42,428 nucleotides of DNA from Saccoglossus kowalevskii (lineage: Eukaryota > Hemichordata > Enteropneusta > Harrimaniidae): positions 45,958 through 88,385 of the forward strand of contig NW_003106597.1 of the NCBI RefSeq assembly GCF_000003605.2, in the 5' to 3' direction. Below, piece after piece: positions 30,901 to 42,428 of the stretch (positions are counted from its first letter, which is position 1; the number at the start of each line of letters is the position of its first letter). The notes beneath the pieces were generated by a model. That model was given only the letters and a program-made list of their open reading frames with translations, was not told the origin of the DNA and did no database searches. Position numbers and translations under genes: made by a program.

Positions 30901-33900
30901 CCGTTCATGCTGCCAAGCATTGTGTATTATTAGTATAAACTCAACTTTTATATGCACAATGTGCTTTTTAAAATTTGGGTTAGAGCCTTATGCGTTTGAA
31001 ACACAGTATTCTGAGAGTGAAATTCAGGAAGAGTAATACGCACACATAGAAAGTACCAGGGTATCGGTCGATGTACAAAGCTCATTCATTGATGTACATT
31101 TCAATACGGCATGCTTTGAAACAGATATTCGTGAACACATGTGACGTCAATCAAGCAGTCCTCCACCGGTCGTATATTCGGTCAAATGGCTTATTAAATG
31201 GCCCTGAGAATAACGTTGTTTTGTCCGAGTCGGTAGCATAGACACACACACACACATAGTTAACGTTATTGACATTAAATGCAAAATTTTAACAACGTTA
31301 TAGAACAACTTCCTTAACGCATATTTGTTAAATTAACCACGAAAACCAGCAATGGTATCATGCATCGGTCACCTATTTTACAAAATTTCATGTAACAATT
31401 ACGCATATCCAGAATGCCCTAGAAACGCATGGTCTGTACATGCTGATTTTTCTAACTACTTCACGCACGGTCGGTGACACGACACTAGTTGGTCCTTGGA
31501 GAGAGAATCCAGACCCATAACTCATCGTGTCAGCCGTGACGACATTAATTTACCATTCCATATTGTAAGCGACAGTAGGACCGTCTTCTTCAGTGGTAGC
31601 TTGTTAAATATCATCGAACATGACTTAAATATTTTAATTGCCAATGTATATTTCCACTCAGCAGGATATATTACAATCTCCGCTGAAATATTCTACTAGC
31701 GAGTATAAGTTCGTCGAACTTTTAAATCGTCAAATGCGTGTAAAAAGATGCGTTTATTCTTGGATTTTATTCAGACACCCCCGGGTTCTATTTTGTATTA
31801 TTGCGAATACGTACCGCATTTGTGTCAATGCCCTCACAGAGAAGCGAAGATCAGCATCAATGAGCACATGACGCAATGAATATGAATATACCTATTGATT
31901 TCAAGCGTAATTACCATTTAGTCAACGATGAGAAGGGTCGTATGATGGTTACGATGAGAAGGTCACGACATGTATTCTACAAAGTAGGAAAACAAACACT
32001 GTAATTAATCATATTTGTTTCGCTTGACATTATTATCACAGCAAAGTATGCGCCAGTCTCGTAACACATGTATAGCTTTCTCAAACTCCAACATACATTT
32101 CTCATAAAGTGAAATCAGAAACGAAATTAGTGATTTTATTGTAATGTTTCTACCAGGTTTGTAACAGCTTTATGTACTACTGTATTTGATATATGTAAAT
32201 AAAAAAAAAAAAGTGGTTGTTTGATTTGACGTGTTAATATGGTATATATGCCAAAAAAAATTAATTGACGATGAAGCTGTGTAATACTCATTCTATTCTG
32301 CAATCTGCACTTTCTAAATTTGCTTTGGTATTGTTTTATAACAACAAAATAACATGTATACTTTCCTGGTTACTGTACAGACTGAGAGTAATCATAGTTA
32401 TAAGGACTGTATTTGTATATTCTGATATACAAACATACGAGATTAGCTTAAAGGGCAGTGGTCGTCAAGCAGTGCACGTTCGAATTTCTTGTAAACAAAT
32501 AATTTATTTCACACGCGATGTGTACGTCGCTATGAGTCCCATATCGAATAAAACCGGTACTAGTACTTGCTATAGCCTGAACACGACTACTGACTACGAT
32601 GAACAGATGGCAATACAGTAACAGGATAATAAATTTTCCCTTGACACGCCATTTTCCCAACAAAATCTCCGACAATAACCATATGGCCAACATTGATTAA
32701 TATCATTGACCCATATCACTAAAGCTATGATTAAAATACAATTTAAATATCATTTTGACCCGAATGAACGAAATCATATTTTTCAATTTTGGTGTCATAC
32801 CATCGGTTTTTAGAGACGATGATGTATGTGTGTTGTACATTTGCATGTAATTTGACTATGAGTTTGTCAACATAAAATAACTTGCGCGGATTTTAGGATT
32901 AATCGAACAAATGACCGATGTCTATTTATGCAACCTTAAACTTTACTCAACACTACACTGAGCAAAATGGCCCCGAGGTTATCCTTGCTAGATGTTACAA
33001 TTGCATCACCAATTTAGATTTATTCTGCCTACAATCGTTCAACAAATGAACAATGAACGCGACGGCATTATACCGACCCCATTTTTAGACCCTGTGGAAC
33101 GTTTTACATTTCTGTTTCAGCCAAGCAAAGAACCCGTATATCATGTCACAGTGGATGGGCCAAAAGATAGAAGAGGCACTCACGTACTTCCGCTCAATAT
33201 GACACTCCTCTCATAGAGATGTATGGCACTAGAGTGCAAATCACTGAGACGTAACAAAGCAAAATAACAAACCATTTAGATGTAGTTTATTTAACACTAC
33301 AATGACGAGACAGAGTAACTATGTGGAAGTGAAAACAACATCATAATCGCTTTTATCCCTTGAGTTCGAGAACCGCTAGGATTGTAACCCCCAAATACAC
33401 AACCTACAGCGGAGGTAGTCATAGTTTTATGGAAGAGGTTGTCCTCAAAACGACAACTGGCCAACGCTTTGTACGTGCAGTATGTTCATCGACTTAGTTT
33501 CGTTGTATGTTACAGTCTACACATTCGCAGATCCACCCGTTTAGAACGCAGTGAAAACTCGAATCATTGCCCGATCATTAGTGTTGGCATAAGCGTAAGT
33601 CATCGAAGACAAAAAGATCCAAGCCCAGAAGACGGTATTCTTGAAATAAATTTTCAAGCAGAACTCTTTTCCTTGAAGCATAAAAAAACATATTTCTTCA
33701 ACACCGTCCAATATACTCCAATAGACTATCGAGTCTATATTTACAGTTTGGATTACTCAGATAGAATACACCATTTTTTGTAAACTTTCGCGAAGCTTAA
33801 CGGAAACCACTGATAAGCTCGAGTCCGACAAGATACCCACGTGCTTACCAAGATTACCAGCTACTCTGATCACATTTCAACTTCGTCACACATGTCTTCA

Positions 33901-36900
33901 CGAACCAGGGATATAGAACTCATGCCTATACGAACATAACTTCAAAAAGAAACAAATACACTGTCTATCAAAGATGGCATAAAGTTTATTGATACACTGG
34001 CTGTGTGTGTATCTAGTTGTCATTCTTGTTGAAGTATCGTGTATATATAATTAAAACAAAAACAGCTGGTGCTTTCTAATTTAATCCGAACCGTGTATAC
34101 TTGTTCATTTGCAACGCGGGGCAATCGATCTAATACGAGATATTTAACGGATTTTGTTTTAATTTGAATAACAGTTTTTAGATTTAGGTCACCAGCCCAA
34201 TTTGCCAGTAACCAGAAAACCGATAATATATAAACCATGTTCTAGTTCATAATTCTACCACTGATTACCACTGATTACCACTGATTACCGCTGATTACCA
34301 CTGATTACCACTGATTACCACTGATCAGATCGGCTGCCTTAAGCTGACAATTTTCTGTTATCACTTTTGCGTCTTTCAGAAAGGATTTATTCATGATGGC
34401 GAAGAGGTATACTTCATTGAGCCAGTCATAGGTCACGAGGGGCCAGCTGAAGAAGGCCATCCGCATCTTGTGTATAAAAGGTCGGACCAAGAAAACTCTT
34501 ATGATTATAGTCAGCCACAAAATACACACCACCATAGGGAAGAGGAGTCTCGATATTGTAGCGTCGAAAGTAAGATGGATTTTGTGCATTCAAACATCAT
34601 TCTGCTTGATAGAAGATTGCACGAGGTGAATCTAATGTAGTGTAACAATGCATATATATTCATAATTTGATGAAGTTCTTGCATATTAATGACCTATTTT
34701 GCATAATAAATTTCCAATTTTAAGCATTTTCACTTGTTTTTCAAGTACCATTCAACAGATTTGAATGAAACATGGCACATAAATGCTCTTGGAGTATGCG
34801 GAAACTTGATTAGTTTTCAGTTGTCCAATATAAAATTGTCTCTGATTTCTTGTGATATAAATATTCTGTGTCTAGATGATGATACAAGGATCAAACTCCG
34901 TAAATTACAGTGTGTCTATCAGATCTTTACATCTATCTCAGCGTGTGTTTTCACAGAAATGGTCACCTAGACTGTATTTCATTTCAATATCAAATTTACG
35001 CAACAGCAATAACTGTACGTAACAGTAATCGCCATTATCATCGACCTTAACATCTGAAGTTTTTGTCTTTTGTCCTTAGAATCGAATTTCAAACCGGTAT
35101 ATATATAATAGCATACTGTGTTGTATATGCGATGTGTGAATGGACAACCTATAATTTCTGATAGCCCCTCAGGTTTTGATGTTTTCCAAATGGCAACATA
35201 AAAAAGCGATAAATTCAGTCATAACATTGACAATGACCAGAGAATGCTTTGAACATGACCGTGGCTCAGTACAGCTCTACTTGTAAATAGGTAAATAAAC
35301 ATAGTATGAGAGTACTTATGAGCCACAATGTCCGGACTTTATCTATTCTCGAATCTGAAAGGCTGACTTCTCGGCATATGCATTTAGTGTGTTAGTAGAT
35401 ACGGTCAACTGGTAGCAAAAACGATTTCATCGTACCTCGTACATAATCCGTCATAAGAGCTACTAGTATTACAAAAGATGGTTATAAGACGTAAGGCTTT
35501 GTTAAAGTAGCCAATAAACATAGTTTTATCCAGCTTCTCAAAAACAATCATTTTGTTAAAACATCAGTCTTAGAGTAGCGCCGCGTCGTCTTTGATACGG
35601 GTGCGCATGCCAGGTATGCAACGCGCGTAAAACAACGTTGTTCGTTCACACGCTGCGCAACGATTGCAGCGCTTCAAACGTGGTACTGATATAATCGCTC
35701 ATATAGGTTACTCCACTAAATACTAAAAATAAGCACCATCTGTTAAGCTTGCAAGGCGTCCTCAACGTATAGTTGAATCAACTGGGTAATATATATATTG
35801 CGATACCCCCACGATGATATCAAATTTGAAAATACATATTATTTCGAAAAGGTGATAAACTTGAAAATACCCAACATTCTTTAGAAGGACTTTTTCTCAG
35901 AGTAAAATTCCCACAGCGACAGCAACTGTCGTTTTTTATTAGGTCATTAATAGTTCTCTGTGTGTGTGTTATGATAACACCATCTTCGTTACCAGCGACG
36001 TAACATTAATATGTGTTGTTTATATAAAGACAAAATTTTAACAGAAAAGAAAGATAAAATCTCCAAGTTGTTCTAATATCATGCGCCCTAGATTCCACAG
36101 CTGTCGTCGCTGTATAAAACACGAATTATTCTTTCAGTTTTTATTATATTTTTAACCAACCACACCGAAAATATTTAGTCAGTGATCAAGATCTTTTATT
36201 GGTGCAACAGATTCATGCGAATTATGCTGTTTTGTGAAGTATTCGTGTATTTCAACGACAATACTCTGTTATTTACCAATTCTCGCACATACGGTGAATA
36301 GCAACATTCACAGATGGAGTTCTTCTTTTTAATACCCCTGGGAGAGACGATTAGCAAACTGGTATTTGTAATGGCATCGGGAAATATCCGACCTTGGTGC
36401 CCAGCACGTTTATAAATTAATACCACATGATGTGATATATTGGACAATGTTACCGTTTGTACATGTTGTTGACTGACTGACTGGCCGATGAGTGTAACCT
36501 GGGCCAGTCAATTCAAATAATCACGCATGCGCATTATTACCATATCCATTGGACAGCACTGCCAGAACTCTGTATGAGTTTTACGACAGTATTGAACATT
36601 TCTTTTGCTCAACTTTTTATATTTCGAACCCAATTAAATAAGTAAGGAGACAGGATTGGTAATCTGTGTTTTCCTGTTTTTACTTTACATCTGTCTTTGT
36701 GTCCAGAAAACTCTTATAGTATGATTCATACGTATGCATCGCGTGAACTGAATCCAAAATTCAACTCTTCAATAAGCTTGACAACTCATGCGATGTCGTC
36801 AGACATCTGGATACACAAATGCTGAAATTGCTTTCAGTAATCTGTTTTGCGTATTGTCAACTGATCCATTATCGTAAGTTAATTTCCTGTTGTGTGGGGT

Positions 36901-39205
36901 TGAAGCAGCCCCTCCTGAATGCCAACCCTATCTAAAGTGGGTCTTTCTATTAAGTTACTTACAAGTCTGTGATCTGAGATTGGCCGTATCCGCTGAGACG
37001 CATATTGAACCAAGTTCGTGACTGAGACATACATTATGACCCAGTGAGTCATAACATCTTCAGAACATCGATATTGTTTTTTTAAATTCCACACTTTACG
37101 GGTGATCGACCTGAAATCAAAAATAGCCCGTGTACATGAATGCACTGTTCATTGACATTCAAGTATTCCATTGGTTATTTACTCACCTTCCCAGTTAACA
37201 TGTAGATTTTTGAGCTCGAGCTGAATTACAATTGTTCTATTGGGAAATCACTAAATTAAATGAGAATTTTTGGGAGGGGGGATGGGTTTAAGCTTTAAAT
37301 CGATAACAATATATTATTTTTTCGCCAAGTCACCAAACAAAATCTTGATATATGAAAAAATACTGTTCAGCAGAGAAATTAATACAAAAATAAATTTTGG
37401 ACTTTCAACATTGTTTTCGGCGACAAGGAGTTTCGTTTCGAGCATGTGCAATGATAATGAGGAAAAGACATAAATCAGTGAACCCACTTAAACAGTCTGA
37501 TTGATTGAATAATATGTTGGCGATTTTTTCAACCCAATACCCATCGATGTGTCATTTTTACTTGATAATGCTATACTAAACAATTCGGACATGTTCGTGC
37601 TCATTACAGTGATTTATGAAACACGTGCGATATAAGCAGTAGTATAACAATCGGAATGTTAAGTTGTAGTTCCTGTAATAATCGATAAGATATCACAGTC
37701 GTAATACTGACGACCTGTTGCTATAGATAGTGCTACATTTGAACACTGATGGCATTTCCGCTCAACCATGCTACACGAACATAGTGCAGTTTTTCTCCAG
37801 ATACCAAACACGGTTAAACAATTTTGTAATGAGTATTTCTCGCTTTCATTCAGTTGATTTATAATAAGGAAAGGCTTTCCAACATTTTTAACGTAACATT
37901 TTCCCATATTTGTCCAGGAATTAGCTGGAATCACCATAACTTATATCGGACTCAACGTTTTTGGGAACTGTTCACATTGCAGCTCGCTACGTTACGGTAT
38001 GCTACGCTACACTACACCACGTTGTGCTACGCTACACTGCGCCACGTTGTGCTACGCTACACTGCGCCAGGCTATGCTACGCTATACTGCGTCACGTAAT
38101 GCTACGCTATACTGCGTCACGTAATGCTACGCTACACTGCGCCACGTTATGCTACACTACACTGCGCCACGTTATGCTACGCTATACTGCGTCACGTAAT
38201 GCTACGCTACACTGCGTCACGTTGTGCTACGCTACAACGCCACGTTATGCTACGCTATACTGCGTCACGTAATGCTACACTACACTGGCCACGTTATGCT
38301 ACGCTATGCTGCGCCCAGGAGTGTTGCAGTTTGTCTTTGCCCAATCATATCACATCACACAATGCCTTTCACTGCCAACTTCGATGTTAATCAAATTGTC
38401 AGGCTTCCTACAATACACTTGAGTTAGTCTAATACGGTTAACGTGTATTCTTGTAATTATTTCAAGTAGAACTATGTTAAAACGTCAACTCCCAGTGTAA
38501 TATTATCATGTAGGATAACTATGAACTGCTGGTGTCTAGTGCTACTTGACCCACACTGTTTACACTGATTTTCGTGCTGTGTTAATCGGTCTAAGGTCAC
38601 ATGGGCAAATATAGAGGCATATGGTTTCATGTGCCGTCTTACACATATTAGGCTGTATATTTTTCAGATCGTTAATTCTGATAGTTATTTGGTCTAAGTC
38701 TAGCAAGTCCTGGGCATAAAAATCTGATAGTTTGTTTTCTTGCAAATGTGCACCCCTGCCACTCTGCACCATAATACACATATATACACACCATTACTCA
38801 AAAACATGGCTACAGAACGGTTTAACTTCAGTGCACTTATAATGTGCACTATATCATCCCATGGGGCTAGCTAGCATGGTCATCTCACAGTCCTTACCAT
38901 GGAATACGCTCATCATGATATATTAGCAAATTAATTATTCAATAAAAGTACAATAAAATATAATATTACATTATTTAGAGCCTTGATAGTCATTCCGATG
39001 TTGTTTTCACTAACACTTATTACATTTGTATATAGGCGACAAAGACACTTCATCGACGTATATGAAAAAGCCACGTAAACAGAAGAGATCAGTCAGCATT
39101 GAACGTAACATAGAAGCCCTGGTTGTAGTCGACCAATCGATGACAAACTACTACCATGAACAACGTCAAGACGTTGAAACCTTCGTGTTGACTATCATGA
39201 ACATG
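27847..39205 (+). CDS. ADAMTS-family metalloprotease, first four coding exons (partial)
   Basis: Secreted zinc metalloprotease of the extracellular matrix. The exons join in phase to 273 residues. Residues 1-20 or so are a signal peptide. Next comes an ADAMTS prodomain with YEVVLP, YHLNLKRNDKFLGPG, CHYHGTV, DCDGLKGFI, EEVYFIEPV and HPHLVYKR, and three cysteines, the last (RYCSV) at the cysteine-switch position. PRKQKR|SVS near 229-237 is the convertase site. Residues 235-273 (SVSIERNIEALVVVDQSM to FVLTIMNM) start the catalytic domain. The zinc site, disintegrin and thrombospondin repeats lie beyond the right edge. The subfamily is unresolved: RSVS.E...E.LVV.D and VLTIMNM recall ADAMTS7/12 or 6/10, while YCSV recalls ADAMTS9/20. 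An in-frame TAA at 27808 supports the start. Confidence 0.92.
28220..28575 (+). CDS. ADAMTS exon 2: first half of the prodomain
   Basis: Acceptor AACACAG, donor CTG|GTAAGT, phase 1-0, 356 bp. Encodes YEVVLPQVVGRDGRF, YYKVSVGGNEYHLNLKRND with KFLGPGLVIERKR, an N-glycosylation sequon NIS, NQCHYHGTVKSRALS and VAISDCDGL. Dibasic sites RRLR and ERKR could be extra convertase sites, which ADAMTS prodomains often have. Confidence 0.92.
28576..34379. other. ADAMTS intron 2, no gene recognised
   Basis: About 5.8 kb. It holds an ATAC tetramer run at 29352..29383, a short AC run near 31240 and the 10-bp tandem repeat at 34256 near its 3' end. The 114-codon frame at 33439 shows no domain or splice context. 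The 270-bp intron 1 before it carries a TG run at 27974..27995. Confidence 0.6.
34256..34325. repeat. 10-bp tandem repeat, 7 copies
   Basis: Seven TACCACTGAT units in a row with one A-to-G change, ending about 55 bp before ADAMTS exon 3. Confidence 0.95.
34380..34569 (+). CDS. ADAMTS exon 3: second half of the prodomain
   Basis: Acceptor TGCGTCTTTCAG, donor A|GTAAGA, phase 0-1, 190 bp. Encodes KGFIHDGEEVYFIEPVIGHE, then EEGHPHLVYKRSD, a Gln/His-rich stretch, and RYCSVE. The phases match exons 2 and 4 exactly (joined DCDGLKGFI and CSVESDKD), and EPV...HPHLVYKR is a strong ADAMTS prodomain motif. Confidence 0.9.
34570..39035. other. ADAMTS intron 3
   Basis: About 4.5 kb with no recognisable gene; it contains the 25-bp satellite at 37985. 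A moderately GC-richer patch lies at 35578..35690, without clear structure. Confidence 0.6.
37985..38315. repeat. 25-bp satellite built from CTACG/CTACA pentamers, about 13 copies
   Basis: The unit reads CGTAATGCTACGCTA then TACTGCGTCA, with alternating CGTTATG/CGTAATG/CGTTGTG starts. Each unit divides into five degenerate pentamers (GCTAC, GCTAC, ACTGC, GCCAC, GTTAT-like), so it looks like a higher-order repeat grown from a simple pentamer array. Overlapping open frames here (Leu/Arg/Tyr/Thr-rich) are repeat translation. Confidence 0.9.
39036..39205 (+). CDS. ADAMTS exon 4: convertase site and start of the catalytic domain
   Basis: Acceptor TATATAG, donor ATG|GTGAGT, phase 1-0, 170 bp. Encodes SDKDTSSTYMKKPRKQKRSV, then SIERNIEALVVVDQSM and RQDVETFVLTIMNM. 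The position before P1 reads K-Q-K-R, a general proprotein-convertase site although P4 is Lys rather than Arg. The LVVVD strand and VLTIMNM helix are ADAMTS metalloprotease hallmarks. Confidence 0.93.
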
Positions 39206-42200
39206 GTGAGTGTTTACAACATTTATTTGTCTGATTTGTGTTTGTTTGATTTGTCACATACATCTATACATCAGCAACATCGGGATACAAGGGTTACGAT
39301 TCCAAAAGTTTTCACATTGGCTTTGTAAACATTGTAAAGATTGAAATATTTTCTATATCGCTTGTAAATATACTTGTGTAGTTTCAGTAACTGTGACAAC
39401 GCTGGTGCCTAGAGTCGCCCCCACCCGCTGTAAACTGGTCGATATATCAGTTCATACGAGGGCACACATTAAGTATGCACGTCTCTAAACCAGATACACG
39501 TGTATCCAACCATTAGTTTAATTCCCCCCAAAGATCACGGATCGTTGATAATCCTTGTTTCCGATTCAAGGAGATTATAAACGTCGTTTGTTCCTCATCT
39601 AACAGATAAATTGACATTGTTATTGATACTACGATCCATTAGATTCGTATCGATAGTAGACCTACCGTGTTGTAGATGATTTCCTGTGCACCGATCGTCC
39701 TGATTTATCACGTGTTCCGTGGTGGAGTGATTGGTGTTCGATACGATATCATGAACAGGAAACAAGTTTGTGATGGTTGGAAAGGGTAGTTGTCTCTTTA
39801 AAATCACATTAGACGATGGAATGTTACTTAAAACCTCTATATTATGATTTGTGAGACTGGCCATGGTTAATTCTGAATGCAGCGAAAATGTGTCAAAAAC
39901 ACAACTAAATGTACTGTACCATATTAGTATTATTATTTTGTTAAAGATTGCAACAGTACTTCATATTTGTTAGATTAGATGTATAGTAAATCTTTCACGA
40001 TCACTTCCCTCTCTTTACGTTACTCAAACGGATATTTCATTACAGTCTTACACATTCTTAGCCATAACAAATCTAATCGCGAAATTCCACTAGTTCATGA
40101 CGTTTTTTATATTTCTATTGGCGAAGTTAGGCAAAATCAAACATCGCCCCCAAAATAGATAATACTCGCATGCAATATATATTTATGCGGACAAACAAGA
40201 TAATATTAGAAGTTGAGTTCGGTATATTTATAAATGGATGTATGGCTTCGTTAACTTGTCATTAAACGCAATTATTGGCAAGACCCGTTCTACCTAACAA
40301 ACTTGTCCTTTAGAGAGAGAGAGACACCATGTAATTAAACTTTGAGTCAATTGGACGCGAAGCTCTAAATAGACACGTACTGAAATGTTAACGCTGTATT
40401 GTGTCCTCTACTCTACTGAAACGTTCTAAGGCGTAGACCGGGAACAGTTTATATTAAGACTCTAATAACTGTACAATTAAGTCAAACGGAACAATACACA
40501 AATCACTCGCGGTGCATGCGTTTGGTTAATGGACAGTGGAGTAAACAACTACACGGTCCGTCCATTTATCGTTGGAATGGAATCAATTAAATAAGCTAGC
40601 GAGTCGAATTTGATATGAATCTGGACATAGGGGCCAGGGCTGCCACGTAGAGCATGCACCGTGCATTTATCCAAAGTACTAGAGGATTGCAGCCTGCGAC
40701 AGCACACTGCCCTGAGGTAATCTACATCAACATTCATCACCCCTTTCAGTTGTTGGTGACACCAAGTAAATTCGGTCGGGGCGCCCTTTAATTGCAATTG
40801 TCGCGAAGAAGTTCAAGACCTTGAGGCTGATTGGTCGATTCAAGGTGATCGATCACTTATTTTTTCGAAAAATAGAAATTACTGACGGACGTTCGCAGTT
40901 TGAGAACGCTGGCCTATTACAATAATGTGCGATAATACATTACAAACCAACCTCAAATACATTACTGTGAGTAAGACGCTAAGTTAAGTTCGAATACTGA
41001 CGATAGGGGGGGGGGGGGCGAAGCCCAACTCATTAAGTGTAAGGTAGAGCGGACAACGGCGAGGCTAGGCGATATACTAGTATATGTCGCCGACTTGCAT
41101 ACGAAATGCATACTTCAGTGTGACACAATAACACGTTTGTTGGTATTCATCTGACCCTTGTTCCTGGCTGAATCACTATATACACAATATATACGCGATT
41201 GTAAAGAGCACCGTGTCTTACATGTTCCAAAAATGGCACGGTACTCAGCAGCTGGTGTTCATTTACACGCTTTGGGGGCATTTCCGAGCATACCGGCCAT
41301 TATTTCTACCAGGGCGACGCGGTTCAAGTAGACACGCTGTGCAAATTATTCTCTTTATGTATAATATTGTTTTCTACGTTATTTATTCACAATAACACGT
41401 GTTCATGGATTGTGTGATATTTATTGAGAGGAATATTCCACTGCCTTTGACCTCAGGCAGCCCCAGAGTAATTGATAAAACAAACACCGCGCTAGGTGGT
41501 CTGTTCGTTTCCCCGTTTCGTCGGGACGAAAGTTGCACTGCCTAGATAATGGACACGTGTATAACGTTACAGTGAATGTTTCTCTAGCGGGGAAAATAGA
41601 TACATGTATTCTCTGTGTTTAAATCTATCAAATCCTTAATGCATTACGGGATGGCCTGGTTATTATGCGATGATTCCCGGTGGTGATAAATCTGTAACTG
41701 GAAACAAAATACATCGAAGACACGTTTCAGGGTGAACTCTGACCCTGTGTAAAACCTGTTAACAATCTGTTTCAACTGACCAAATAATTGCATTCTAAAC
41801 ACACATGCAATTTATGATGAGTCAGCTTCCCGTCCCCTACATCGATTTCGTCACAACAACCAGGCTGCTCTCAATAACAAGGGTGTTTTTCATTAAGTAT
41901 ATCGAATGTGGGTGGCGAACCGCCAGGGAGATTTGAACGACTTTCCACAGAACACAAGTTACGTCATTCTCAGTGTGTGGCATTATAAATACACTGCTAC
42001 TGTTGTCACCACACGTGATATTATCACTACAACATGATTCATTTACATTGTTACGTTCTGAAAAAACATAATCTTTTAAGTGGGGAGGTGGGTGGTGGAT
42101 ATTACACGTGTGTTAAGCGTCCGTAGGGGTTTTTAACGCCGTAGGGAAATTGGCACCATTAAACAGTGTTCTAGGTAGTCTGGTTTTGGTTGTATTGAGT

Positions 42201-42428
42201 CAAGCTATCCACCAATAAATGCCACAATGCAAGTCGACAATAGATAAACACAGAATTATTTATATGATAAAGTGACACATTATTGATACACCCAATTGGG
42301 AAAATAAGATTTTTGCAAGTCTAGGAAATAGTTGGGGTATGTATAACTAAAAACCTGATTCCACACTGAGTATCAGATGTGTGAAGATGGAACTTGTGGA
42401 ATAATTTTTTTCTTTTTTTTTTCAAATT
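39206..42428. other. ADAMTS intron 4 (to window edge), no exon recognised
   Basis: I searched by eye for the next ADAMTS catalytic exon (a phase 0 start continuing the helix after IMNM) and did not find it. It contains a GA run at 40313..40323 and a 13-G run at 41006..41018. Confidence 0.5.

Noticed and set aside
33439-33783. 114-codon plus-strand frame in ADAMTS intron 2
   Set aside because: No family motif, and ADAMTS exons 2 and 3 are already phase-compatible.
37854-38427. Several overlapping open frames of 67-103 codons
   Set aside because: They are low-complexity translations of the 25-bp satellite; a stop-free unit keeps multiple frames open.
41900-41960. Possible tRNA gene on the minus strand (GTTCAAATC B-box-like)
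   Set aside because: No A-box or cloverleaf could be formed around it.

Overview
This is a piece of animal (metazoan) genomic DNA. It is AT-rich and repeat-dense, with short phase-matched exons, GT-AG introns and one 50-base assembly gap (11549..11598). It carries parts or all of three spliced genes. The protein families and the many small transposon relics fit a marine invertebrate. A hemichordate or amphioxus-like deuterostome is my guess, but the species cannot be fixed from the sequence alone.

Layout. (1) 1..16742, minus strand: the 5' part of a fibrillin gene. There are 13 coding exons, from a signal peptide through the fibrillin unique N-terminal domain, three EGF modules, hybrid domain 1, two calcium-binding EGFs, TB1 and a run of further EGFs. 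The gene runs off the left edge. Exon sizes and phases track human FBN1 closely. (2) 16743..18958: a divergent intergenic region. (3) 18959..21162, plus strand: a complete five-exon METTL27-like (WBSCR27 family) SAM-dependent methyltransferase. Its likely 3' UTR contains a 336-bp inverted-repeat element before a canonical poly(A) signal. (4) 21670..27600: intergenic DNA without recognisable genes. (5) 27847..39205, plus strand: the first four coding exons of an ADAMTS metalloprotease (signal peptide, prodomain, convertase site, start of the catalytic domain). It runs off the right edge before the zinc site.

Most notable points. A 44-bp minisatellite of about 28 copies in fibrillin intron 1 carries about 20 perfect TGACGTCA (CRE, CREB/ATF) palindromes. 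The hybrid-domain exon of fibrillin lacks exactly two G bases relative to the frame and length expected. Several short inverted-repeat elements, a 322-bp tandem block and two degenerate pentamer arrays fill the introns and spacers. Fibrillin and some ADAMTS proteins act together in the extracellular matrix, so their proximity is worth testing, but nothing here shows it is functional.

Exon boundaries were assigned by eye from splice sites, phase continuity and remembered family features; no alignment or database search was run.
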